Origin: an uncultured Prevotellaceae bacterium
GTDB lineage: Bacteria; Bacteroidota; Bacteroidia; Bacteroidales; Muribaculaceae
DNA length: 64,000 nucleotides
NCBI GenBank assembly: GCA_900318205.1
Contig: ONJS01000003.1
Span: 1-64,000, forward strand
Direction: 5' to 3'
Below, piece after piece: positions 16,888 through 26,094 of this stretch. The position numbers and the translations under genes were made by a program. The notes below the pieces were generated by a model. It had not been told where the DNA came from. It did no database searches and saw nothing but the letters and a program-made list of their open reading frames with translations. The stretch's first letter is position 1. Each line of letters opens with the position of its first letter.

Positions 16888-19458
16888 CTAGAAGTTGAAG
16901 TGGAGCTGGATGCGGACGCCGTGGCGGTCGGTGCCGGCATGGTCGCGGTAGTTGAGTCGCCACACATAATCCACTCGCAGAATCGTCAAGATGTTGTCAA
17001 GGCCGACCCCTGCTTCGAGATAGGGCTTGCCAGCCATGGGTTGGCACAGCACATCGCCGGGGAAGAGAAAGATGTCACGATTACCGTGAGCATCCACCCC
17101 TTGCAGTGCCTTGTTAGGGTTGTTCTTATCGCTGAGGCTACCCCACAAGCCGCGCAGGGTCAAAACCTCGCGCAACCGCAATTTCTTGATGAGCGGCAGG
17201 CGGTTCATCAGCACGCCGTTGCCCCAATAGGTCAAGTCCCAAGACAAAGCCTGGTCGTTGATGAACTCCATGGGCTTCATCAGGGCATAGCTCTCGGGCT
17301 GGATTGTGTAGGAAAGGTTGACGTTGGGCAGCAGCAAGTCGGGGTAAGCTACGCGGCTCCACACCTTTTCCCCCTTGACGATGACATCGGCATAACCGAA
17401 GGCCGAGAACCAGAAACGCTTCTGCAGCGCCAACTCGGTCTTGTTGACCTCATAACGGCTGCCCATAAATCCCCGTGGCATATACACCTGGGTGAGCGTG
17501 ATGATGGGGGCATCCATATTGATGGGGATGCGGTAGGAACGCGCCTGATAGAAGGTTTCGCCCGGAGCGAAGCGCAACTGCGCCGTGAAGCCCGCCTGAT
17601 TATAGCGCTTGTGGGAAATGCCATCGAGGTCGGTAAAGGGAACATACTGTGTCGCCTCGTGGATGTTGTGCTCGATGCCCAGGGCGATAGAGAAGTGGTT
17701 GTACCACTCGTGACGGTATTCCAGGCGTGTTGTGCGCAGGTACTGCATCCTCACGTCCTTGTGGCGCTTGAGGGTGAGAAAGACATTGTCCGGGTTGGTA
17801 TAGAGGTAGTGCTGTGCCAACTTATCGACGTCATAGCGGTGAGTGAGCCGCAGGCTGTGGATGGGAAATTCCTGATCCATCGATTTCTTGGGCGTGAAAG
17901 AGTACTCCAGTGACCCCATGTACTTGAACTTCCTGTCCCGGGTGCCGTAAGCCACATAGGTGCGGGCAAACCAGTGTCGGCTCAGATTGACATTGGTCAT
18001 TCCGCCCAAACGCAGGCGCACGCCCTCCAACGAATTGCCGCTGATGGTCGTGTTCAAGGGTCCCAGGTCAAACTTGCTTACCTTAGCCGTTGGGAGATAG
18101 CCGTTGACCAATACTACCACAACCTGCTCTGCCCAATAGAACCACCGCGAACCGCGCAGACGCTGCATGAGATTCTTCATCGTTGTCGTAGTGGTGCGCA
18201 CGCCAGCAGGACGATATTCCTGCCAGAACTCATCAGGCATGAAAGCTGCGCTCGCCTCGACCGTCTGCTCGGCCTTATTGCTGAAGACGCCCCCCTCGGG
18301 CCGCTCAAAGTTGTGGTCACGGTAAGTAGTCTCACGACAGGCAAACATGACGGGAAGGCTTGAGAGCAGTTTGAGGCTTACCTCGACATTGTCCCTCACT
18401 TTGAGACGCGACCCGTTTAGGGCTCGTTCAAAGTCCTGCTCGATGCTCATGCTCTCCACGTAGTTGAGGTTGATGTCGTAAGGCACGCCCATCGACACGC
18501 GCTTGATGAACATGGTTGTATCCTCGAGCGAGACATAGAGACGCCCCAGGAAGCCGAAAGTCTGTGGCGTGAACGGCACGAAACTCAAGACGGCACAACG
18601 TTCGCCATCAACCATCACCGTGTCATTGAGGTAGAACTTGTAGAAATCCACAGCAATGCGTGACAAGGGGCTGACAAAACGGTTGCTCAGCAGCGTCACA
18701 TCGTTCTGGAAAATATCCACCTCACCCATGAAGTCGTCAAGAATCTTCTTGACGTTCTCCTGGTCGATGTGCTCGTCGATGCCGGCACTTCTGGTGCCAA
18801 GGATGACCTGACGATGAGCATCAGGATTTTGGCTATAGTAATCACGGGCAACCGTCTCCTTGATGGAGAACGGCAAGACACGCTTGCCAGTGAGTAGCGA
18901 GGTGTCGGCATATTCGTCAACCCACCGTTGCTCATCAGGTGTATGAATCAGGTTGTCCAGGTCTCCAAAGCCCACCATCATGCGCTCATACTGCGTGTAG
19001 CCATAGTGCTGGAAACGGCGCGGGTCATTGTCGTCACGGCGGGCACGCAGCTTCTTGATCATATCCACGGCAGGATTGTTCTTCTTGGAATACTTCTCCT
19101 TGCCCTTGCGCACTACCACCTCACCGAGTTCCACACCAGTGGGGACAAGGTCAATGACAATGACATTGCCCTGCCCGGGCTTGATGGTCACCTCCTTGGA
19201 ACTGTAACCCATGGCCGTAATGCGCAGTTTGTTGAACGAGGCACGGGTGTTGACGGTGAAGCCGCCATTGTTGGTAGCCAGTGTTCCCTCACTGGTTCCC
19301 ACCAGGGCAATCGAGGCATAAGGAACACCATCGCGAGACAGCGAGTCCCGCACAAATCCCGTAATCTGTGTCACTGCCGCCTGCTGCCCCACAGCCGTCA
19401 GAGCCACAGTCAGCAACAGCACCAGTACACAAACGATATGTCTCAACAAATCCCTCAT
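16888..19458 (-). CDS. Outer membrane protein, carboxypeptidase-regulatory-like domain plus DUF5686
   Basis: Product of 856 residues. A signal peptide runs to about residue 24. A CarboxypepD_reg-like beta-sandwich covers 30-115 (ITGFVRDSLSRDGVPYASIA, NNGGFTVNTRASFNKLRITA, GYSSKEV). The long remainder matches the DUF5686 pattern (NPAVDMIKKLRARRDDNDP, YTQYERM), and the C-terminus is beta-barrel-like, ending in RIQLHFNF with a terminal phenylalanine as in many outer membrane proteins. The first part resembles the TonB-receptor accessory domain, but no TonB plug is present. Function is unknown. The -7 box lies only about 9 bases before the ATG, so the leader is very short. Confidence 0.85.
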   Translation of the reverse strand: MRDLLRHIVCVLVLLLTVALTAVGQQAAVTQITGFVRDSLSRDGVPYASIALVGTSEGTLATNNGGFTVNTRASFNKLRITAMGYSSKEVTIKPGQGNVIVIDLVPTGVELGEVVVRKGKEKYSKKNNPAVDMIKKLRARRDDNDPRRFQHYGYTQYERMMVGFGDLDNLIHTPDEQRWVDEYADTSLLTGKRVLPFSIKETVARDYYSQNPDAHRQVILGTRSAGIDEHIDQENVKKILDDFMGEVDIFQNDVTLLSNRFVSPLSRIAVDFYKFYLNDTVMVDGERCAVLSFVPFTPQTFGFLGRLYVSLEDTTMFIKRVSMGVPYDINLNYVESMSIEQDFERALNGSRLKVRDNVEVSLKLLSSLPVMFACRETTYRDHNFERPEGGVFSNKAEQTVEASAAFMPDEFWQEYRPAGVRTTTTTMKNLMQRLRGSRWFYWAEQVVVVLVNGYLPTAKVSKFDLGPLNTTISGNSLEGVRLRLGGMTNVNLSRHWFARTYVAYGTRDRKFKYMGSLEYSFTPKKSMDQEFPIHSLRLTHRYDVDKLAQHYLYTNPDNVFLTLKRHKDVRMQYLRTTRLEYRHEWYNHFSIALGIEHNIHEATQYVPFTDLDGISHKRYNQAGFTAQLRFAPGETFYQARSYRIPINMDAPIITLTQVYMPRGFMGSRYEVNKTELALQKRFWFSAFGYADVIVKGEKVWSRVAYPDLLLPNVNLSYTIQPESYALMKPMEFINDQALSWDLTYWGNGVLMNRLPLIKKLRLREVLTLRGLWGSLSDKNNPNKALQGVDAHGNRDIFLFPGDVLCQPMAGKPYLEAGVGLDNILTILRVDYVWRLNYRDHAGTDRHGVRIQLHFNF

Positions 19459-19466
19459 TGACCCCG

Positions 19467-19474
19467 CAAAATTA
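19467..19474 (-). promoter_or_regulatory. Bacteroidetes -7 box for the DUF5686 gene (near-leaderless)
   Basis: The reverse strand reads TAATTTTG (TAnnTTTG), ending 8 bases before the ATG at 19458. The predicted 5' leader is about 5 bases. Confidence 0.55.
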
Positions 19475-19559
19475 GATATTTTTTAATTGCCAAGGGTACA
19501 CGACAGCCTAAAATCACCCTTATTTAAAATAAAAGTGTACAAAAATCGTTTTGATAAAT

Positions 19560-20012
19560 ATGGGAATTGAGATAGAACACAAGTATTTAGTGAAGGGCGA
19601 TGACTACAGGCTGATGGCCTGTGGAACCCATGAAATTAAACAGGGGTTCCTGTCAAGGGTGCCCGAACGTGTCGTACGCGTGAGAGTGCGTGACGACAAG
19701 GGATTTATCACCATCAAAGGGAAAGGCACGGCAGCGGCCCATCCCGAGTTTGAATATGAAGTGCCCCTGGAGGATGCCTTGCAGATGATGGAAATGTGTG
19801 AACCGCCCATTATTGAGAAAACCCGTTATATCGTCATGCATGAGGGTAACTGTTGGGAGGTGGATGAGTTCCACGGTGACCTTCAGGGACTTGTGATTGC
19901 CGAGTTGGAAGTGCCCAGCGAGGATTACCGATACCAGCTGCCGCCGTTCGTTGGCGAGGAAGTGACCGGTGACCCACGCTACTACAATGCTCAGTTGGGA
20001 GTGAGGAGTTAG
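19560..20012 (+). CDS. CYTH-domain protein (triphosphate tunnel metalloenzyme family)
   Basis: Product of 150 residues beginning MGIEIEHKYLV, which holds the family signature E-x-E-x-K. Alternating acidic and basic residues of the tunnel follow (RVRVRDDKGFITIKGKG, FEYEVPLEDA, IEKTRYIV, WEVDEFHGDLQGLVIAELEV). The family hydrolyses or cyclises triphosphates; small bacterial forms are mostly inorganic triphosphatases, and the natural substrate is open. The ATG at 19560 is preferred over a TTG nine bases earlier because the E-x-E-x-K motif normally begins within a few residues of the start. The last six sense codons and the TAG stop lie within an array of 7-bp repeats. Confidence 0.88.
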   Translation: MGIEIEHKYLVKGDDYRLMACGTHEIKQGFLSRVPERVVRVRVRDDKGFITIKGKGTAAAHPEFEYEVPLEDALQMMEMCEPPIIEKTRYIVMHEGNCWEVDEFHGDLQGLVIAELEVPSEDYRYQLPPFVGEEVTGDPRYYNAQLGVRS

Positions 20013-20034
20013 AAGTGAGGAGTTAGGAGTGTTG
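19993..20034 (+). repeat. Heptamer array (AGTKRGR type) across the CYTH gene stop codon
   Basis: Six in-phase 7-bp units: AGTTGGG, AGTGAGG, AGTTAGA, AGTGAGG, AGTTAGG, AGTGTTG. The first units encode the C-terminal residues of the CYTH protein and the third supplies its TAG stop. Confidence 0.85.
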
Positions 20035-20142
20035 GGGCTTGCCTTGGGGTGAGCGGCACAGATGGACCTTGAAGGGAAGGTGATATTATGAGTCATCTTG
20101 TAAAAAACTTAATGGCATAGCGGCTTAGCGAGAGTTTTTTTG

Positions 20143-20150
20143 TACTTTTG
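20143..20150 (+). promoter_or_regulatory. Bacteroidetes -7 box for the LptF/G permease gene
   Basis: TACTTTTG fits TAnnTTTG and implies a 27-base leader before the ATG at 20181. An upstream in-frame start at 20148 overlaps the box and is therefore rejected. Confidence 0.6.
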
Positions 20151-20180
20151 CAGCCGTTATTTTCCTTAATACGGCTAGTC

Positions 20181-22115
20181 ATGAAGATAAAGAGGCTATA
20201 TACATTCATGTTATCAAGATTCTTGCCACGATTCTTGATGACTTTTTGTATCTGTCTGTTTATCGTTATCATGCAGTTCCTGTGGCGTTACATCGACGAA
20301 TTGGTGGGCAAGGGACTGAGCATCGACCTCATTGCCGAACTGTTCTTCCATGCCGCCCTGTCACTGCTGCCGTTGGCTTTGCCCTTGAGTATCCTGCTGG
20401 CGGCGCTGATGACCTTTGGCGACCTGGGTGAACACGTGGAACTGACGGCCCTCAAGTCGTCGGGCATCTCGTTGACGACCATCATGAAGCCTATCGCAAT
20501 CCTGATGGTTTTTGTCGCTATAGGTGCCTTTTTCTTCATGAACAACGCCCTGCCAAAGTCCCAGGTCAAGATGTGGACCCTACTGTTTTCGATGCGCCAG
20601 ACCTCCCCCACCCTCGACATCCCCGAGGGTGCAGTATATAGCCAGATTCCCGGCTATAACATCTATGTCAAGCGCAAGGACAAAGAGCGCGACATGCTTT
20701 ACAATATGCTCATTTATGACGTTTCCAACGGCATGATGTATCCCCGCATCGTCGCTGCCGACTCGGGCCGCCTGAGCATGACCGAGGACAAGCAGCACCT
20801 GGTGCTCACGCTCTACAAGGGATCGTGGTATGAGGAAATGAAGGGCGGAGGCGGTGTGAGTGGTATGAGTGGCGAACTGTACCGTCGCGAGTCGTTCCAT
20901 GACAAGGAAATCCTCATCCCCTATGATGCCAACTTCACCCGCATGGATGACGAGACGATGAAATCGCAGTATGTGGGTAAGGATATCTCCGAATTGCGCC
21001 AAACCATCGATTCGGTGAGGCTGAAAGTCGATTCAGCGGCAACGCTCATCGTGTCAAAGCTGCGCACCCAGCCCGTCTGTGGCGTTCCCACCCAACGTGT
21101 CATCTACAAGGATGGAAAGCCCAGCTATGAGAAAGTAAAAGAGGTGAAAATGGACAAGCCTGTTGACATCAACAAGATGATCAAGGAGTTGCCCGTCAAC
21201 GATCAACAGCAGATTGTCAATCAAGCGTTGATGCGCACGACCAATATCATGCAGGACCTCCAGTTCCAAGGCTATACCGTCAACGACGACAATTTCATCA
21301 TCCGTCGTCATCAGATAGAGCTGATGAAAAAATTCACCCTCTCGCTGGCTTGCCTCATCTTCTTCTTTATCGGAGCGCCATTGGGAGCCATTATACGCAA
21401 GGGTGGACTGGGTATGCCTATCGTCGTGTCGGTAATCCTGTTCATTATTTACTACATCATCGACAACATGGGGTATAAACTGGCGCGTGACGGCCGCTGG
21501 GAAGTGTGGCAAGGCATGTGGCTCAGTTCGGCAGTATTGCTACCATTAGGCATTTTCCTGACCAAGAAAGCCGTCAACGACTCGGCAGTGTTCAATCCCG
21601 ATGCCTGGCTCAACTTCCTGCGCCGCTTCACCGGTCTGCACCAGACGCGCAAACTCGAGGCCAAAGAAGTCATCATCAACGAGGTGGTCGCCGAGGAAGC
21701 CGTTTCCCAAATTGCCGCCCTCAAGGATTCCTGTCAGCAATTCCTCGACAAATATCCCGGTCGCCAGCGATATATCGACTATTGGCAACAGGGTTATGAC
21801 AAAGCAACCATCAAGGCTTTGTCCGAACAAGTCGATCATGTTGTGGATTACCTCTCCAATTCCCGTGACCAGATGGTTCTCAACAAGGCGATGGATTATC
21901 CCGTCATCCGCCAGCTGCTCACCTATTGCCCCGTAGGCAACAAGACAGTGGGAACGGTATTCGCTGCCCTATTCCCCATTGGCCTGCCTGTATGGCTCAT
22001 TGGATTAAGACACCAGAAGAACCTGAAGCGTGATGTGAACCTCACCATCAAGACCTGTGACCAATTGGTTGCCATCATCAACGGCGAGTATAACCGCGAG
22101 ATGGAGTACAATTAA
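20181..22115 (+). CDS. LptF/LptG-family permease (YjgP/YjgQ)
   Basis: Product of 644 residues beginning MKIKRLYTFMLSRFLPRFL. The N-terminal helices carry the family pattern (FLWRYIDELVGKGLS, ALPLSILLAALMTFGDLGEH, ELTALKSSGISL). A large periplasmic beta-jellyroll runs over about 130-300 and three further helices close the family core (KFTLSLACLIFFFIGAPLGAIIRKGGLGMP). LptF and LptG form the inner membrane part of the LPS export machine with the ATPase LptB. The form here is longer than proteobacterial versions because of a C-terminal extension of about 200 residues with one more hydrophobic segment (FAALFPIGLPVWLIGL). Confidence 0.92.
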   Translation: MKIKRLYTFMLSRFLPRFLMTFCICLFIVIMQFLWRYIDELVGKGLSIDLIAELFFHAALSLLPLALPLSILLAALMTFGDLGEHVELTALKSSGISLTTIMKPIAILMVFVAIGAFFFMNNALPKSQVKMWTLLFSMRQTSPTLDIPEGAVYSQIPGYNIYVKRKDKERDMLYNMLIYDVSNGMMYPRIVAADSGRLSMTEDKQHLVLTLYKGSWYEEMKGGGGVSGMSGELYRRESFHDKEILIPYDANFTRMDDETMKSQYVGKDISELRQTIDSVRLKVDSAATLIVSKLRTQPVCGVPTQRVIYKDGKPSYEKVKEVKMDKPVDINKMIKELPVNDQQQIVNQALMRTTNIMQDLQFQGYTVNDDNFIIRRHQIELMKKFTLSLACLIFFFIGAPLGAIIRKGGLGMPIVVSVILFIIYYIIDNMGYKLARDGRWEVWQGMWLSSAVLLPLGIFLTKKAVNDSAVFNPDAWLNFLRRFTGLHQTRKLEAKEVIINEVVAEEAVSQIAALKDSCQQFLDKYPGRQRYIDYWQQGYDKATIKALSEQVDHVVDYLSNSRDQMVLNKAMDYPVIRQLLTYCPVGNKTVGTVFAALFPIGLPVWLIGLRHQKNLKRDVNLTIKTCDQLVAIINGEYNREMEYN

Positions 22116-22121
22116 TTAAAA

Positions 22122-22146
22122 GGTTAAAGGTTAGGGGTTAGAGGGG
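22122..22146 (+). repeat. Short heptamer array (GGTTARR) upstream of ribBA
   Basis: Three units GGTTAAA, GGTTAGG, GGTTAGA, then GGGG. It directly follows the LptF/G stop codon and precedes a small GC hairpin (CCGC, 6-nt loop, GCGG). Confidence 0.65.
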
Positions 22147-22194
22147 AGCCGCGTACTTGCGGAAAAAACTGAAAAAATCAAAAACTATATATAA

Positions 22195-23409
22195 ATGGAA
22201 GAAATCAAACTGAATACCATTGACGAAGCCGTGGAGCAGTTGCGACGCGGCGAATTTGTTATCGTGGTTGACGATGAAGACCGCGAGAACGAAGGCGATT
22301 TTATCATCGCCGCCGAAAAGATTACCGAAGAGAAAGTCAACTTCATGCTGCGTGAGGGACGCGGTGTACTTTGTGCGCCGATTACTGCCGAGCGTTGCCA
22401 TGAGTTGGAACTGAATATGCAAGTCGATGACAACACCTCGATGCTGGGCACTCCATTCACGGTAACCATCGACCTGCTTGACGGTTGCACCACCGGCGTG
22501 TCGATGCACGACCGAGCCATGACCATCCGTGCCCTTGCCAATCCCAACAGTAAGCCGCAGGACTTTGGTCGTCCCGGACACATCAACCCCTTGAGAGCCG
22601 TCGATAAAGGCGTGCTCAAGCGTGCCGGACACACCGAGGCTTCTATCGACCTGATGCGCATTGCCGGGCTCTACCCTGCCGCAGCCCTGATTGAGATCAT
22701 CAATCCCGACGGAACGATGGCCCGCCTGCCGCAGCTGATGAAAGTGGCTGAGAAATTCAATATGCCTATCATCACCATCAAGGACCTGATTGCCTACCGC
22801 CTGCGCACCGAGAAGGTCGTTGAAGTCGGTGACGAAGTGGACCTGCCCACCCAATATGGCCACTTCAAGCTCATCCCCTTTCGCCAGATCAATAACGGGC
22901 GTGAGCACATTGCCCTCATCAAGGGTGAATGGGGTCCCAATGAGCCGTTGCTGGTGCGCGTGCACTCGTCATGTGCTACGGGCGACATCTTCGGGTCGAT
23001 GCGATGCGAGTGTGGCGAGCAACTCCACATGGCGATGCAGATGATCGAGAAAGAAGGCAAGGGCGTGCTTGTCTATATGAATCAGGAAGGTCGCGGCATC
23101 GGATTGATGAACAAGATCAAAGCCTATAAACTGCAAGAGAACGGCTATGACACCGTTGACGCCAACGTACATCTGGGCTTCAAGCCCGATGAGCGAGACT
23201 ACGGTGTGGGTGCCAATATCCTGCGCATCCTGGGTGTGACCAAAATGCGCCTGATGACCAACAATCCCGTCAAGCGCGTCGGTCTTGAGAGTTACGGCCT
23301 TGAGGTGGTAGAGAATGTGCCTCTTGAAGTGACCCCGAACCGCTACAACGAGTTCTACATGCACACCAAGAAGACCCGCATGGGCCATGACCTCCACAAG
23401 GTTGACTGA
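22195..23409 (+). CDS. ribBA: Bifunctional 3,4-dihydroxy-2-butanone 4-phosphate synthase / GTP cyclohydrolase II
   Basis: Fusion of 404 residues. RibB is the N-terminal half, with the acidic metal loop [12 protein letters not shown] near 24-36 and the [14 protein letters not shown] motif. RibA is the C-terminal half, with the zinc cysteines in [19 protein letters not shown] and the RGIGL motif. Together they commit ribulose 5-phosphate and GTP to riboflavin synthesis. The upstream 79 bases do not contain the conserved FMN riboswitch core, so FMN control of this kind is unlikely here. Confidence 0.97.
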   Translation: MEEIKLNTIDEAVEQLRRGEFVIVVDDEDRENEGDFIIAAEKITEEKVNFMLREGRGVLCAPITAERCHELELNMQVDDNTSMLGTPFTVTIDLLDGCTTGVSMHDRAMTIRALANPNSKPQDFGRPGHINPLRAVDKGVLKRAGHTEASIDLMRIAGLYPAAALIEIINPDGTMARLPQLMKVAEKFNMPIITIKDLIAYRLRTEKVVEVGDEVDLPTQYGHFKLIPFRQINNGREHIALIKGEWGPNEPLLVRVHSSCATGDIFGSMRCECGEQLHMAMQMIEKEGKGVLVYMNQEGRGIGLMNKIKAYKLQENGYDTVDANVHLGFKPDERDYGVGANILRILGVTKMRLMTNNPVKRVGLESYGLEVVENVPLEVTPNRYNEFYMHTKKTRMGHDLHKVD

Positions 23410-23411
23410 CT

Positions 23412-23453
23412 TGTTAGAAGTGAGGAGTGAGGAGTTAGAAGTTAGGAGTTATT
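23412..23453 (+). repeat. Heptamer array (AGTKAGR) between ribBA and the HD hydrolase
   Basis: Six in-phase units TGTTAGA, AGTGAGG, AGTGAGG, AGTTAGA, AGTTAGG, AGTTATT fill nearly the whole gap. The same heptamer set is seen after the CYTH and TsaC-family genes. Confidence 0.85.
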
Positions 23454-23462
23454 CTATTCAGC

Positions 23463-24092
23463 ATGAGGGATTTTAATGAGATAATGCAATTTGTGGAACG
23501 TGAGATCGTGCCTCGCTATGACAGTTTTGACGCCGGGCACAATCGCGACCATGTCCACACGGTCATTTCCCAGGCAATGACTCTGTCGCAGTATTATCCC
23601 GAGGTGGATCGCTGCCTGTTGCTGGTAGCGGCTGCCTATCATGACCTGGGACTCATCAACGGGCGGGAACATCACCACACCGACAGCGCCCGTATCATTC
23701 GCGAGGACACTCGTCTGCGCCAGTGGTTCAGCGAAGACGAAATCAACACGATTGCCGATGCCGCCGAGGATCATCGTGCCTCGAGCAATCACGAGCCCCG
23801 CACAATCTATGGCCGCATCGTCGCCGAGGCGGACCGCATTATTGACACCAACACCATCGTGCGCCGCGCCTTGCAATATGGCATGAAGCACCAGCCAGGT
23901 CTAGACCGTGAGGCTCAGTACAATCGCCTGATGGACCACATGCGAGAGAAATATGACTATGGCGGTTACCTCAAACTGTGGATTCCACAGAGCGACAATG
24001 CCAAGCGATTGGAAGAATTCCGCAAGACATTAGCCGATGAAACGGCCTTCAGACGTCTATTTGATACTATTTATGACCAATTAACCTCATAA
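23463..24092 (+). CDS. HD-domain phosphohydrolase
   Basis: Product of 209 residues with the HD-superfamily metal site: a histidine in HNRDHVHTV near 26-34, the HD pair in AAAYHDLGL (His60-Asp61), the HH-T-D-SA segment (HHHTDSARI), and a late aspartate in AEADRIIDTN. The family cleaves phosphate esters of nucleotides or related compounds; the substrate cannot be told. It follows ribBA across a 53-base gap filled with heptamers, so it may be in the same transcript, and a dephosphorylation role in flavin metabolism would be speculation. Confidence 0.85.
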   Translation: MRDFNEIMQFVEREIVPRYDSFDAGHNRDHVHTVISQAMTLSQYYPEVDRCLLLVAAAYHDLGLINGREHHHTDSARIIREDTRLRQWFSEDEINTIADAAEDHRASSNHEPRTIYGRIVAEADRIIDTNTIVRRALQYGMKHQPGLDREAQYNRLMDHMREKYDYGGYLKLWIPQSDNAKRLEEFRKTLADETAFRRLFDTIYDQLTS

Positions 24093-24107
24093 AACCATAA
24101 TAAGAAA

Positions 24108-25919
24108 ATGAAAAAGACGACTACACTATTATTGGCCCTGATGCTGGGCATGACAGCGTGGGCCGACATTCCCAACGGTTATTACACCAATGCCGTCGGC
24201 AAACAGGATGAGTCGTTGATGACCGCACTCGAAGGCATCATCTACACTCATGACTTATTATCTTACAACTACATGTGGAAAGCCTTCAACTTCACCGACA
24301 TGGGTGACGACGGTTACTACATCGACATGTACTCCACCTGTAAGTATGACTACTATTCCACTCATGTGGGCAATGCAACCTATGTGGGACAAGGACTTAA
24401 CCGTGAGCACTCGTTCCCCAAGAGTTGGTTTGGCGGCGAGGTTGATCCCATGTTTACCGACCTGACTATGCTCATCCCCACCGATGCCTATGTGAACCAG
24501 CGCCGCAGCAACAACCCTTACGGTGTTTGTGTCGGTGGATACACTTATGTAAACGACTCCTTGGGAGTAAGCATGAAGGGCAGGCTTGGCAAAAGCACCT
24601 ACAACGGTTACACATCGACCGTATTTGAACCCGACGATGAATACAAGGGTGACTTTGCACGCATCTATTTCTATATGGTGACTTGCTACAAGAGCGACGT
24701 GGCCAATTGGCCAGGCTGCGACCAGCTTGACTATGCTAAAAACAAATACAAGGCATTCTCAGACTGGTCGATACAGCTGCTCATGGAGTGGCACCGTGCC
24801 GACCCCGTCAGCACAAAGGAAATCAGCCGCAATGATTCAGTCTATAGCCGTCAAGGCAACCGCAACCCCTTTGTTGATCACCCCGTACTTGCCGAGCACA
24901 TCTGGGGCACAAAGCAGCATGTTGCATGGACAGGTGAAGATATCCCGGTTGACCCCTTTGAGAAAGAAGTGCCCATTATGCTCTCGGTTGACGAGACAGC
25001 CGTGCAGCAAGCAGCCTTCCGCGCCGACTGGACCGCAGTGGACAACATTTCGAGCTATACCCTCAAGGTAAATCGCATTGCAGCGCCAGGTGAAGAGATT
25101 GCCACCCTGCTCATGACAGAAAATTTCTCAAATGTTGTGGCCAACGAAGATGGCACCTATGACATCGGCACCAACTTAGACAATTACTCCGATAACCTCG
25201 GATGGAGCGGATACAAAGTCTTTACTGCTGCCAACAATAGCGTGAAAGTGGGAACCGGCTCAGTGGCAGGTTATCTTACCAGTCCCGAACTGGAACTCGA
25301 TAGCACCGTCACTGTGGTGGTCAATGCCAAGAGCTGGGTCAACGGCAAGGGAGTTAGTGACGGCAGTTCGGTGATTGTCTCTTGTGGCGACGTCAGCGAG
25401 ACGGTTGAACTGAGCACAGAGCCTACCGACTATACCGTTGTTCTCAAGGGCTGCGAAGCCGATAACGTCAAGTTTGCCATGACAGCTCCAGCCAAGCGTT
25501 TCTACATTTCCCACGTGGATATCTATAACGGTGATCTCACTGCCGTAGCACCTCGTCGTGCTATTGTTGAGGAGGGAGATTCCACTTGGCGCCAGGTGAG
25601 CGGCATTGTTGACACCTGCTACACGGTTCAGTCTCTGGCTGGCGGTATCTATGAGTACTTTGTCAAAGCGGTTTATACCGACGGCACCGAGAGCGTCTGG
25701 TCCAACATCCAGCATGTGACGCTCACCGGCAATGGCGATGAACCGCTCGTTGGCGATGTCAATGGTGACGGCGAGGTTAGCATCGGTGATGTTACTGCTC
25801 TCATCAGCTACCTGCTTGACAACAGCATGTCAATGGAGGGCAATCCCGATGTCGATAACGATGGAGAAGCCGATATCAACGATGTCTCAGCCCTGATTGA
25901 TCTCCTGTTAAAGCATTAA
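24108..25919 (+). CDS. Secreted endonuclease I-family nuclease with dockerin-like C-terminus
   Basis: Product of 603 residues with a signal peptide (MKKTTTLLLALMLGMTAWA). The endonuclease I domain (EndA/NucM family) covers about 20-285: LNREHSFPKSWFGG with the general-base histidine, then DLTMLIPTDAYVNQRRSNNP. The middle, about 295-540, is beta-sandwich-like. The end holds a pair of dockerin-like calcium loops (GDVNGDGEVSIGDVTALI, then DVDNDGEADINDVSALI). Likely an extracellular or surface nuclease that scavenges DNA or RNA. In non-cellulosomal Bacteroidales such dockerin-like tails are common and their partner is unknown. Confidence 0.9.
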   Translation: MKKTTTLLLALMLGMTAWADIPNGYYTNAVGKQDESLMTALEGIIYTHDLLSYNYMWKAFNFTDMGDDGYYIDMYSTCKYDYYSTHVGNATYVGQGLNREHSFPKSWFGGEVDPMFTDLTMLIPTDAYVNQRRSNNPYGVCVGGYTYVNDSLGVSMKGRLGKSTYNGYTSTVFEPDDEYKGDFARIYFYMVTCYKSDVANWPGCDQLDYAKNKYKAFSDWSIQLLMEWHRADPVSTKEISRNDSVYSRQGNRNPFVDHPVLAEHIWGTKQHVAWTGEDIPVDPFEKEVPIMLSVDETAVQQAAFRADWTAVDNISSYTLKVNRIAAPGEEIATLLMTENFSNVVANEDGTYDIGTNLDNYSDNLGWSGYKVFTAANNSVKVGTGSVAGYLTSPELELDSTVTVVVNAKSWVNGKGVSDGSSVIVSCGDVSETVELSTEPTDYTVVLKGCEADNVKFAMTAPAKRFYISHVDIYNGDLTAVAPRRAIVEEGDSTWRQVSGIVDTCYTVQSLAGGIYEYFVKAVYTDGTESVWSNIQHVTLTGNGDEPLVGDVNGDGEVSIGDVTALISYLLDNSMSMEGNPDVDNDGEADINDVSALIDLLLKH

Positions 25920-25951
25920 GAAAACTAACTCACGCCTTGGCGTGACCGAGT

Positions 25952-25997
25952 AAAGGGTTAGGAGCAAGCCCAATATGACGGGCTACTCCTAACCTTT
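25952..25997 (+). terminator. Hairpin terminator after the endonuclease I gene
   Basis: AAAGGGTTAGGAG pairs with CTCCTAACCTTT around an inner AGCCC/GGGCT stem. The arms use the same GTTAGGAG word as the heptamer arrays, so this may be an inverted member of that repeat family serving as a terminator. Confidence 0.6.
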
Positions 25998-26023
25998 AGT
26001 TTCTCGTTATAAACTTTTTGACA

Positions 26024-26040
26024 TTGGCACGGTGCTTGCT
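26024..26040 (+). promoter_or_regulatory. Sigma-54 (RpoN) -24/-12 promoter for the clpC-like gene
   Basis: TTGGCACGGTGCTTGCT matches the sigma-54 consensus YTGGCACGNNNNTTGCW at every defined position. The predicted start lies about 45 bases before the ATG at 26095. It needs an NtrC-type activator, which is not in the window. No TAnnTTTG box was seen in this gap. Confidence 0.72.
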
Positions 26041-26094
26041 GATTGAAGATGTGATAATCAATTAATGACTACAAAACAAAGAAGCTGATACAAT

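Noticed and set aside
19551-19560. TTG at 19551 as start of the CYTH gene
   Set aside because: The ATG at 19560 gives the standard short N-terminus before the E-x-E-x-K motif.
22116-22194. Possible FMN riboswitch before ribBA
   Set aside because: Only 79 bases are available and the conserved FMN aptamer core (AGGGGCAG-type start, pseudoknot arms) is not present; the visible GGTTAGG words belong to a heptamer array.
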